From positions 62,001 to 126,000 of the forward strand of contig JAEORX010000001.1 in NCBI GenBank assembly GCA_016840685.1: DNA of 64,000 bases. The letters are read 5' to 3'. Position 1 is the first letter of the stretch. Every line of letters starts with the position of its first letter. Of this stretch, positions 51,795-60,444 are shown one piece after another. Under the pieces are notes generated by a model. That model saw only the letters and a program-made list of their open reading frames with translations, was not told the origin of the DNA and did no database searches. Both the position numbers and the translations under genes were made by a program. This DNA is from Candidatus Thorarchaeota archaeon (GTDB taxonomy: Archaea; Asgardarchaeota; Thorarchaeia; Thorarchaeales; Thorarchaeaceae).

Positions 51795-52065
51795 GTATCA
51801 AGAGTGCATGAATTTTGCACCTTCGGGTTGGAAAAGCGGCGATTCTTGTCATGACAGTCTTATATTGGCTCGGGCAAATTGATGTATGAATCCAAGACTC
51901 ACACACTCCTTCAGGGACTCGCTATAAAGACAATGCACGTCTTGGATCACTATGCCGCCCCGAGTCCCATTATGCTTCAGAAGACAACTCCCTCCCTCGG
52001 ACCCACCCGTTCAAGGACTGCGATACGCCTCGTCGCACTCTGGGTGGGTCCTTTTACAAGCCCTC
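51795..52065 (+). ncRNA. candidate structured non-coding RNA, family unknown
   Basis: TTTATA box at about 51766; helices ATCCAAGAC(51890-51898)/GTCTTGGAT(51939-51947), GGCTCGGG/CCCGAGTC (51867-51874/51959-51966), GGACCCACCC(51999-52008)/GGGTGGGTCC(52042-52051) capped by TGCGA/TCGCA. Confidence 0.5.
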
Positions 52066-52156
52066 TTTTAGATTTCTAATGACGGAACTCAGAGAGTTAG
52101 ATTGGACATAACGAGACGAAGTTAATTGGCGTATTGCAATATTAAAATGGGACATT

Positions 52157-52825
52157 ATGTATCCTGTTCCAAGTGTGAGCAGAATGAATAAGAACCGAAA
52201 AACCATGGTCGTATTTGATACCTATGGCCCATACCTTGTAGTTGGAATGCCAAAATGCACCAATTCCAAGGGAATGAAAATTGAACTGGGACCTGTTTCA
52301 GCCCTTTGTCGTTGTGGTGGGTCTGGAGACAAACCCTTTTGCGATGGAACACACTCAAAGATAGGATTTGCGGGAACAAAGGATCCAGACCGCCGTGAGG
52401 ACAAAGTCATTGAGTTCAAGGGCAAAGAGATTACGATTTTTGACAATCGAGGGGTGTGCTCAGCGGATGGAGCCTGCATCAGGGAGAGTCCAGAGGTCTT
52501 TCAGAAGGACAAGAAGCCTATGTGGATATTCCCCGATGAGGGAGAAGTGAGGATGACAGTCGAAACAATCGAGAAGTGTCCATCTGGCGCACTCAGCTAC
52601 GCAATTGGCACCCAACGAATCCAAGACCTTGACCGTGAACCCTCTATCAAAGTTGCAAAGAATGGTCCACTGGAGTTTGTTGGATGGATAGAACTCGTTG
52701 ATGACCAAGAAAACAAACCCGAGTCCAAGGAACACTATACACTCTGTCGCTGTGGAGCATCTAAAAACAAGCCATTCTGCGACAACAGCCATAAGAAGAT
52801 CGACTTTAATGATGACAAGAATTAA
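52157..52825 (+). CDS. double-CDGSH iron-sulfur protein with central 4Fe-4S-like (Fer4_19-type) domain
   Basis: CRCGGSGDKPFCDGTHSKIGF; CSADGACIRESPEVF...CPSGAL; CRCGASKNKPFCDNSHKKIDF. Confidence 0.9.
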   Translation: MYPVPSVSRMNKNRKTMVVFDTYGPYLVVGMPKCTNSKGMKIELGPVSALCRCGGSGDKPFCDGTHSKIGFAGTKDPDRREDKVIEFKGKEITIFDNRGVCSADGACIRESPEVFQKDKKPMWIFPDEGEVRMTVETIEKCPSGALSYAIGTQRIQDLDREPSIKVAKNGPLEFVGWIELVDDQENKPESKEHYTLCRCGASKNKPFCDNSHKKIDFNDDKN

Positions 52826-52876
52826 CCAAGCAGTATCAGGTCTTGTACAAAATCACTCTGACAGATATGAAGTGCC

Positions 52877-53407
52877 CTACGCGTGTAGATAAGAGGAGGA
52901 AGCTGGCGTAGTGGGCGACATCTGAAACACTCGATTTCCATATACGACCAATAGAAGAGCCATTCCTACTATTGGTATTATGGGAACTTGGATTAGTGAC
53001 CACGTTTGCAAAGTGCCATAAATTGAATGACAGACAACTATCCAAATCAGAAAGAGGATAAAATCAATAATTGCTCCATATCTGGCTGGCATTCTTCTCA
53101 TACCCACTGCAACATGGATTACAAAATACAGGACGGTCATTATCACAAATGGAGTTGTATGTAGGTTGGTGATTCCTCCCTCAAGACCATAAATTTCCTG
53201 AATCTGTGCAATACTGAATCGTGCCGCCCAAAGGTAAATCGTGACACTTGATTCCCATCCTGGTGGCGGAAAGGAGGGTGGTTCTTCGGTGGTTACGAGG
53301 ACAGCAATTGGTGTGTTAATAATAACTAAAACAAAGAAAACGACTGGAATGATTATTCCAATGAGTTTCTGTATATCATAGGAATTGGATAATGAATCTC
53401 CTTGCAT
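52877..53407 (-). CDS. multi-pass membrane protein, uncharacterised
   Basis: 176-aa ORF with about 4 hydrophobic helices. Confidence 0.5.
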   Translation of the reverse strand: MQGDSLSNSYDIQKLIGIIIPVVFFVLVIINTPIAVLVTTEEPPSFPPPGWESSVTIYLWAARFSIAQIQEIYGLEGGITNLHTTPFVIMTVLYFVIHVAVGMRRMPARYGAIIDFILFLIWIVVCHSIYGTLQTWSLIQVPIIPIVGMALLLVVYGNRVFQMSPTTPASSSYLHA

Positions 53408-53558
53408 GAATTCATCCCCCGGGGTGAACTATTCATCAAATGGATTTGAAGATTATCTTGCAAGTATTAGATGGTACGGATGACAAAATATGTTGTGGGA
53501 TGAGATGAAATTAAAAGCATTCTTATCGTAGTCGATTTGTGAATAGGACTGATAGTCC

Positions 53559-54029
53559 TTGCCAATCAATTTCGATACTGCAACAGACTCTGATTTGAAT
53601 GAAATCCTATCCCTCATCAACACAGTTGGTCGTGAGTGGTTCAGCACAATCCTCCCTAAAGAACACTACTGAGATTCGTTTTTGACAGAGAATCAACTAG
53701 ACGAGATGGCAACAATCATGGAATTCTTTGCCCTCAGGAAGGATGATCAAATCATTGCTGTTGGGTCATTTGGTTCCAGAGATGAGGAAACAGCTTGGAT
53801 TTCGTTGATGTATGTTAATTCAAAGAATCAAAGAATGGGAATTGGCTCTTCACTGATGAGGTTTCTTGAGAAGAGGGCAGAACCCCTCGGTTTCTCGAAG
53901 ATTAACTTGGAAACTGACAGCAAGGCAACGTGGGCGATTAACTTCTATAGGAAATTCGGTCTCTTTATTTTTAAGAAAGAAAAGAGCCCATGGGGCTACC
54001 ATGTCTGGTTTGAGAAGAACCTAAATTAA
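53559..54029 (+). pseudogene. GNAT acetyltransferase interrupted by in-frame TGA at 53670
   Basis: One frame: (TTG)PINFDTATDSDLNEILSLINTVGREWFSTILPKEHY*DSFLTENQLDEMATIMEFFALRKDDQIIAVGSF...QRMGIGSSLMRFLEKRAEPLGF. Confidence 0.7.
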
Positions 54030-54106
54030 AGGGAATTGTACTTTGTTTGGAGAATTTTAATGTGGAGGGCGAGATTTGATTAAGCTCAAGAGTCTATAAT
54101 GTATGC

Positions 54107-54799
54107 GTGGTGTTTGAATTGAGAAGAACTCCGATGGGGCCAGCATTGGTTTCCCTCGGTATATTTGGTGGGGGTCTTCTTTGGATGGTCCTAACTGGAC
54201 TTAGGTTTGAATATCTCATCACTAATGTCTATCACGGCGATCCTGGAGAAGCAATCTGGTCTCTAGACCCTCTTTTCACAGTAATTGCTGCAGTTCCAGG
54301 ACTGATTTTAGTTTTCGTTGGAATCGCGCTCTCATTTCAGACTGCACCTGAACAGCCTAAAGACATCAAATCTGAGGTGGGCTATCATCAGATAAATTTG
54401 TACTACATAGGAGAAATCAGTCTACTTGTTACATCCATTGTGAGCTTCGTTGGTTTTCTTGGAGTATCACAAAGTACCATTGAAATGAATCACGTTTCTG
54501 CGACAATAATGGGGACAATTCTCATCACGTGCATAGCTCAGCTGCTATCTTCTGTTCTTGGAGAATCAATTCCTAGGCTAGATTCATTAAAACTCTCAAG
54601 GGATGTCGCAATAGTATTAGCTATGGAACTTTTCGTACTCCCCTTGTTTGTCATTGCTCTTCGATTATACACTTGGAGCTTCATCCGATGGACCACCTTG
54701 GCAATCACATCATCTGGCTTCCTTGGACTACTTCTTCTCGCTCCAAGGTTTTTGAATCCAAAGAGTAAAAGTGGTACAGAAGGAGAAGACAATGCCTGA
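54107..54799 (+). CDS. multi-pass membrane protein, uncharacterised
   Basis: 230-aa ORF with about 6 hydrophobic helices. Confidence 0.5.
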   Translation: MVFELRRTPMGPALVSLGIFGGGLLWMVLTGLRFEYLITNVYHGDPGEAIWSLDPLFTVIAAVPGLILVFVGIALSFQTAPEQPKDIKSEVGYHQINLYYIGEISLLVTSIVSFVGFLGVSQSTIEMNHVSATIMGTILITCIAQLLSSVLGESIPRLDSLKLSRDVAIVLAMELFVLPLFVIALRLYTWSFIRWTTLAITSSGFLGLLLLAPRFLNPKSKSGTEGEDNA

Positions 54800-55607
54800 C
54801 AATAATCAAACACACCCTTTCGATCAGGCAGTTGAACTCACCGCAACATCACCTTACGCATACCAAGGGCATATTCCTCAGACCTATGACAACATGGTAG
54901 GTCCATTCGGTGGTATAATTATTGCAGTCATTCTGAACGGCATTCTGAGTCATAAAGAACATCAGGGGAATCCCATTTCAATAACCGTGAACTTTGCTGG
55001 TCCTATCGAGGATGCTCCATTTGAGCTTAAAGTTCGCCCGATACGTACAAACCGATCGAATCAACACTGGATTGCTGAGATCACTCAAGGTTCACAGGTG
55101 GCTGCAACAGCCACGGCGGTTCTAGCAATCCGGCAAGAAACATGGATGGCGCGCGAGACACACGCTCCTGCTGCACCGAATCCTGAAGATGTTGAGTCGT
55201 GGTCAGCTCCGCCCGAACCTAAATGGATTCAACGCTATAACTTTAGATTCATACGTGGTGAATTGACATTGTCGGGGCAACCAGCAAAAGACTCCGAGAG
55301 TTTGCTCTGGGTGCGTGACGAACCTGCGCGGCCACTTGATTTTCTCTCTCTGGCAGCGATTAGCGATGTTTTTTTCCCTCGAGTCTTTATTCAACGCCAA
55401 CAGCTAGGGGTGGCAAGCACGGTGTCAATTACGACTTATTTTCATGCTGATGTTTCTAGTTTCGCACGTCAAGCAAGCCGTCCTATTTTAGCTGCGGCGC
55501 GGGGCCAACGCTTCTATCGTGGATATTTCAATCAGGTCGCTGAGCTATGGAGCGATGAAGGAGATTTACTCGCGTCTAGTAATCAGATGGTTTATTTCAA
55601 AGATTAG
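54792..55607 (+). CDS. acyl-CoA thioesterase-like hotdog protein
   Basis: MVGPFGGIIIAVILNGIL...PISITVNFAGPIEDAPFELKVRPIRTNRS; two-hotdog length; start set to ATG 54792. Confidence 0.7.
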   Translation: MPDNNQTHPFDQAVELTATSPYAYQGHIPQTYDNMVGPFGGIIIAVILNGILSHKEHQGNPISITVNFAGPIEDAPFELKVRPIRTNRSNQHWIAEITQGSQVAATATAVLAIRQETWMARETHAPAAPNPEDVESWSAPPEPKWIQRYNFRFIRGELTLSGQPAKDSESLLWVRDEPARPLDFLSLAAISDVFFPRVFIQRQQLGVASTVSITTYFHADVSSFARQASRPILAAARGQRFYRGYFNQVAELWSDEGDLLASSNQMVYFKD

Positions 55608-55686
55608 TGTTTAGCACCCAATCTGTTCGGGTTCTGCCCTCTAGGAAGATGGTGCGGAGGACGAAATACCCTTTGTAAAATATCTG

Positions 55687-56649
55687 TTAGTCCCTCTTGG
55701 AATAATGAACAAGAACAGCTACAAAAGCAATGATAGTTACAGAAATTAGGGTTGCAAATATCATTTGAATTGCGTCTGAAGGTACTGTATGAGAGGCTTC
55801 TGATGTAGTAGGTATTGTATAATCTATAGTTGGTGGATAATTCACTTGGTGAATCAGAATATATCCTTCACAGCCTCCCCTGATTGGCTCGGGAACAACT
55901 CCATAGAGCATTTCTACGGGGTATGGATACTCTAGGAACCATTCGCCAACATAGTTCTCTCCATCATGAGTGACTGAAACAGTATCATCTGGAATGAATG
56001 AAACACGATAGTACTGTGCTGATTGCAGCATCTCTATTCTCATAGTGATAATGGTTCTATCATATTGTATCTGTCCAGCTGAAAATCCGAACCCAGCTTC
56101 GAAGTAATCTATATCATATGTATCAACTCTGAATGAGTCCCTAAAGAGGAAGAGTCGATTCTCTCTTGATTCAAGCGTTAGGTTGACTAATGTGAAATTG
56201 CATGTATCATACCAAATCACATCGTGAACCCAGACCCAAGACGGAAACCTATCATGAAATTCTTCTGGCAGCTGTCTTGGGTGAGTTAGATTATGGAATA
56301 TTGAATCTCTCAAAGCCACATAATCTCCATCCAGACTCCATTCAGGAAATGAACCAGTTACAGTTTTACTTTTACTCCCCCACGCGGGATTGTAGAGCAA
56401 ATAAAGATCAGTTTCAAAATTATAGGGATTGGTCAGGTTGAGAGTTACCTCTAGAGAGATATCGCATCGATACCCCGGAGGCTTTGGTTGAAGTAGGGTA
56501 GTCATGTTAACTTCTGCATCTGATATGACCAAGTCTTGATTTGTCCCAGTAATCAATCCTGGAAAACATGCTGCTCCAATTGGAGGTGCAACGACTTTTA
56601 CAATGAACCGTGGATGTGATAAGAATATCAACTGAAATAGAAGAAACAA
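55687..56649 (-). CDS. membrane-anchored extracytoplasmic protein, uncharacterised
   Basis: N-terminal hydrophobic segment, beta-rich ectodomain, C-terminal TM then YSKRD. Confidence 0.5.
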   Translation of the reverse strand: MFLLFQLIFLSHPRFIVKVVAPPIGAACFPGLITGTNQDLVISDAEVNMTTLLQPKPPGYRCDISLEVTLNLTNPYNFETDLYLLYNPAWGSKSKTVTGSFPEWSLDGDYVALRDSIFHNLTHPRQLPEEFHDRFPSWVWVHDVIWYDTCNFTLVNLTLESRENRLFLFRDSFRVDTYDIDYFEAGFGFSAGQIQYDRTIITMRIEMLQSAQYYRVSFIPDDTVSVTHDGENYVGEWFLEYPYPVEMLYGVVPEPIRGGCEGYILIHQVNYPPTIDYTIPTTSEASHTVPSDAIQMIFATLISVTIIAFVAVLVHYSKRD

Positions 56650-56750
56650 TATCAGTAGCCTTCGAAAGCGTATATTTCTTCACCCGCAGAATATAATCCG
56701 AATTTGGATATTATTCTAGTGTTAGATGGAGATTGTAGTGGAAGTAAGCA

Positions 56751-56868
56751 TGGTGCGGAGGGCGAGATTTGAACTCGCGAATCGTGTTTGGGTTGGCAAG
56801 CAACCCATAAATCACTACTGAACCAGGCCCTCAACCTGGCGCCTTTGACCTGGCTTGGCAACCTCCGC
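56751..56868 (-). tRNA. tRNA-Leu (GAG) with 30-nt intron (about 56780-56809) at the variable-arm/T-stem junction; CCA encoded
   Basis: GCGGAGG...CCAGG-TTGAGGG-CCTGG-TTCAGTAGTGATT-[30 nt]-C-GCGAG-TTCAAAT-CTCGC-CCTCCGC-A-CCA; 118 nt minus 30 = 88 nt. Confidence 0.88.
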
Positions 56869-57202
56869 AAGTCTGAGCCCTATCCATGAGGACCACCTCA
56901 ATCGGTTCCCAAACCTGTGATAAGGATTTCTGTATTGGGAGAAGGCCTTGCCAAAAGGAAGTGTCTATTGGAATAGAAAGAGTCACAACATTGCAACAAT
57001 CTAGTCTATTCTCAATTTATTGAGCTAAAATTATCTGGTAGTTCCAGCTAACCATTCAAAAAAGCCTGGTCTTGTCGTCCTAGAAGTGGACTTCTTTTCT
57101 TTCTTTTCTTTCATTTTTATCACCTAGTCCATAGAACTCCATTACAATGCGTATAAAGTAATGGAAACCTGCACAGGAAAAAAACGCATTTTTAGGGAAA
57201 GT

Positions 57203-57310
57203 TGGAGCCCCGGGCGGGATTCGAATTCGCGCCTCATGGCGCTGATGACCATGAAGTCCCGCGATCAACTGCTTACGAAGCAGTCGCTATAACCCCTAAG
57301 CCACCGAGGC
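57203..57310 (-). tRNA. tRNA-Thr (CGT) with 32-nt intron (57226-57257) between T-stem and T-loop; CCA encoded
   Basis: GCCTCGG...ACTGC-TTCGTAA-GCAGT-TGATC-GCGGG-[32 nt]-TTCGAAT-CCCGC-CCGGGGC-T-CCA; 108 nt minus 32 = 76 nt. Confidence 0.88.
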
Positions 57311-57354
57311 TCGACTCAGCGCTCACTTCTAGAATTCTCTAATAAAACTTTATC

Positions 57355-58383
57355 ATGGAACCCACATCCCTGATTAGTGGAGGTCTTATGTTGAAGACCG
57401 GCGAGATGGGTGAACGTAATTTTCTGGCCAGAATCCGTGGTCTGGTCAATATACCAAGAGGAGCAGTTCTGGGGTTCGATGATGATGCATCAGATATCCC
57501 AATCTCAGACAGAAGTCATCTTGTCATCAATGTTGATACATTTGTGAGAAAGACTGACTGGCTTCCAGGAATGACTCCAGCTCAGGCAGGACGCAAGACT
57601 GCAGTGATGGCTCTGAGTGACTTGGCTGCTAAGGGTGCTAGACCTCTGGCTACAATGCTCTCCTTGTGTGTTCCTGAAGACTACGAAGTTGATGATGCAC
57701 AAGAAATCATTCGTGGTTTCTCTCAATATGGTCTAAAGGCTAGCATTCCGTATCTTGGAGGAGATGTTGGCATGTGTGATGATGTTGTACTGACAGGCGT
57801 TGCCCTTGGTGTAGCGTCACCGGAGGAAATTGTACCACGAAGTGGTGCGAGAGTGGGTGATATAGTCGCAGTCACAGGACTCTTCGGACTCACATCTATT
57901 GCATTTGAGGTTTTAATTAAGGGACGGGAGGTAGAGTCAGAGCTACATAAGGCCGCCCTTGAAACAGCATATAGACCTGAGATCGAGATTGATTTCATTG
58001 CGTCTCTCAAAGAAATTGGGGCCGTAACAGCTGCTATGGACAGTAGTGATGGTTTGGGAATAACATTACATACAATTGCAAAGCAGAGTGGGTGTGGAAT
58101 TATTGTTGACAAATTACCACTCCCGCCCGCTATTGATATATTCTGCCGCGATGAGAAACTGGACACAATGAAGATGGTGATGCAGGGGGGTGAGGAGTTT
58201 CTTCTGGTTCTCACAATACCACCCGAGAAGTATGATTCTGCCCTTGATATTGCAAAGAAGATGAAGGTCAATTTGCACAAAATTGGTTCTATTACTCGAG
58301 ATGACAGAGTTGTCTGGGCGAATGAGGAGGGGTCCAAGCCCATCCCTTTTGCAGGATATGACAACTTCAGAGAATGGGACTGA
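57355..58383 (+). CDS. thiL: thiamine-monophosphate kinase ThiL-like
   Basis: GFDDDASDI, NVDTFVRKTDWLPGMTPAQAGRKTAVMALSDLAAKGARP, GGDVG; start could be internal. Confidence 0.85.
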   Translation: MEPTSLISGGLMLKTGEMGERNFLARIRGLVNIPRGAVLGFDDDASDIPISDRSHLVINVDTFVRKTDWLPGMTPAQAGRKTAVMALSDLAAKGARPLATMLSLCVPEDYEVDDAQEIIRGFSQYGLKASIPYLGGDVGMCDDVVLTGVALGVASPEEIVPRSGARVGDIVAVTGLFGLTSIAFEVLIKGREVESELHKAALETAYRPEIEIDFIASLKEIGAVTAAMDSSDGLGITLHTIAKQSGCGIIVDKLPLPPAIDIFCRDEKLDTMKMVMQGGEEFLLVLTIPPEKYDSALDIAKKMKVNLHKIGSITRDDRVVWANEEGSKPIPFAGYDNFREWD

Positions 58384-58402
58384 GCAAGACTGGGTGAACT
58401 AG

Positions 58403-60130
58403 GTGCTTATCGAACGAGTTGCTCTGGTCGATGGATATGTCGATGAACCGACATGTCTTGGTGTTCCTCCCTATGTGAGCATCTATCCTCGGTATATTGC
58501 AGGAGCAATATGGACAAAGGCTCCCCAGTGTGAAATCTTCTATCACACGATTGATCAAGTTCGAGAGAGCTTTCAGAAAGCACAATTAGTCTGGTCGAAG
58601 ACGGACCTCATAATTCTCATAGCTGGAATGATTGTCCCGGGAAAATACATCGGTGGAACCCCCATCTCGGTCCGAGAGGCTAGAGAGCTGTTTTCAGCAC
58701 CTGAGCTAGAAGACATTCCCAAGCTTATCGTGGGTCCATGGGCCAGGTTTGGGTGTGGCCTTGAGGGAGGAAGGCTGGCTCTGAGCTCAGATGTACTCAG
58801 TCCCCCCTTCGACCATATAGTCACGGGTGACTCAGAACTAGTCGTTGCGGAAGCCCTAGAATCAGCAAATGGGTTTGAATCCGTCAACCTTGGTCTAGTA
58901 CGTGAGAGTGCTGATGAAATTGAGGATTATATCAAGAGAGGAACTTCAATTGTAGAAACGCATCCCGGTTTCTCTGATGGTCACATCATCTGCGAGATTG
59001 AGTCCTACCGTGGATGTCCTCGTTTTTTGACAGGGGGTTGTTCGTTCTGTGTAGAGCCATCCTATGGACCCCCACAGCAACGAACACCAAGTGCAATTGC
59101 AGGAGAGATCCAAGCTCTGAACGAATTAGGAATCAGGGCTTTTCGTATTGGACATCAGGCTGATATCTTCACGTACGGTTCTAACGAGATGGGTGAAACT
59201 GAGTTTCCTGTCCCAAACCCCGGCGCACTCGAAGATCTCTTCTCGAAAATCAGAGCTGGTGCGCCAGACCTTGATGTCCTGCATATAGACAATGTCAATC
59301 CTGGCACAATCGCTCACCATCCTCAGGAGTCTAAGAAAGTGGCGAAGACCATTATGAAATACCACACTTCTGGTGATGTTGCCGCATTTGGAGTCGAGTC
59401 CACGGACCCAGTGGTGATTCGTCAGAATAACCTGAAGGCTGATGCGGAGGAGGTGCTGGAGGCTGTGCGTTTGATAAACGAGGTTGGCAGACTCCGAGAA
59501 CCTTGGGGTCTCCCGCATCTCCTTCCAGGAATCAATCTACTCTATGGACTGCCTGGAGAGTCAGAGAAGACACTGGACCACAACATGGACTTTCTGAAAC
59601 AGATACTTGCTGAAGGTCTGATGCTCCGTCGTATCAATGTACGTCAAGTGATAGGACTCCCTGGCACCCGCTTATTACAGGAAACTGGTACGAGGGTCAA
59701 AAGAAACCAGTTCTTCAAACATCGAGAGGAAATACGCAACACGATAGACATAGAGATGATAAAACGAGTGGCGCCTCATGGCACATTGATTAGCTCAGTC
59801 TTTGTTGACGGTATGGATGGAAACCACTACCTTCTTCGTCCACTAGGGACCTATCCTCTATTATGTCACATGCCCAAGGGGATTGGTGAAACAGTCCCTC
59901 GAGATGTATTTGTCGTGGGGCATGGTCCAAGATCTCTCACCGTCCTCCCATATCCTCTCCCGCTCTCGCAGACAACATTATCCCAGTGGCGAGTCATTCC
60001 TGGAGTGGGAAGTAGACGTGCTACAAAAATCAAAGCAACTGAACATCTCAGATCATTAGAAGATGTTACAGAAGCACTTGAAATGGAGCTCCCTGAGTGG
60101 CTTGCACGAGCCATGGATTTTGAATCCTGA
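58403..60130 (+). CDS. archaeal radical SAM protein with C-terminal helix-hairpin-helix (COG1031-like)
   Basis: SYRGCPRFLTGGCSFCVEPSYGPPQQR; C-terminal WRVIPGVGSRRATKIKA HhH. Confidence 0.8.
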   Translation: MLIERVALVDGYVDEPTCLGVPPYVSIYPRYIAGAIWTKAPQCEIFYHTIDQVRESFQKAQLVWSKTDLIILIAGMIVPGKYIGGTPISVREARELFSAPELEDIPKLIVGPWARFGCGLEGGRLALSSDVLSPPFDHIVTGDSELVVAEALESANGFESVNLGLVRESADEIEDYIKRGTSIVETHPGFSDGHIICEIESYRGCPRFLTGGCSFCVEPSYGPPQQRTPSAIAGEIQALNELGIRAFRIGHQADIFTYGSNEMGETEFPVPNPGALEDLFSKIRAGAPDLDVLHIDNVNPGTIAHHPQESKKVAKTIMKYHTSGDVAAFGVESTDPVVIRQNNLKADAEEVLEAVRLINEVGRLREPWGLPHLLPGINLLYGLPGESEKTLDHNMDFLKQILAEGLMLRRINVRQVIGLPGTRLLQETGTRVKRNQFFKHREEIRNTIDIEMIKRVAPHGTLISSVFVDGMDGNHYLLRPLGTYPLLCHMPKGIGETVPRDVFVVGHGPRSLTVLPYPLPLSQTTLSQWRVIPGVGSRRATKIKATEHLRSLEDVTEALEMELPEWLARAMDFES

Positions 60131-60141
60131 AAGGAAAGAAG

Positions 60142-60250
60142 TGGCGGGCCCGGTGCGATTTGAACGCACGATTTCCAACTTAGAAGGCTGGCGCCCTATG
60201 AACCTCACAGCACACGGATTGTGTACAGCACCGGGCTAGGCAACGGGCCC
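60142..60250 (-). tRNA. tRNA-Arg (TCT) with 31-nt intron (about 60200-60230) in the D-loop; CCA encoded
   Basis: GGGCCCG-TT-GCCTAGCCCGG-[31 nt]-ATAGGGC-G-CCAGC-CTTCTAA-GTTGG-AAATC-GTGCG-TTCAAAT-CGCAC-CGGGCCC-G-CCA; 109 nt minus 31 = 78 nt. Confidence 0.87.
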
Positions 60251-60444
60251 TTCACCCAGCGTCGATTCTCTGAGGTCATAAAGCTTTCCGCTTGGTCTTG
60301 CAAACAACAGAAAGGTGGTTGCCCAGGGCTCAGAAGAGAACCCTGGGCGTTTTGGGTGTGTGTTAAACCAGTCCAGAGTAGGTAACTGGGTGTGGATTAT
60401 CATAAAGGAGTCAAATCTTGCATTCCCCTAGTCATATCATATAC

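Noticed and set aside
51795-52065. Identity as RNase P RNA or SRP RNA
   Set aside because: Did not find characteristic conserved motifs of either; left as unknown family.
51879-52079. 66-aa plus-strand ORF
   Set aside because: Overlaps the strongly base-paired region and shows no recognisable protein features; non-coding RNA is the better reading.
57094-57118. Pyrimidine-rich tract CTTTTCTTTCTTTTCTTTCATTTTT and minus ORF 57080-57268
   Set aside because: Low complexity; the ORF overlaps the tRNA-Thr gene and lacks protein-like composition.
56751-60250. Intron-bearing tRNAs as simple pseudogenes
   Set aside because: All stems, anticodon loops, discriminator bases and CCA are intact once the 30-32 nt inserts are removed.
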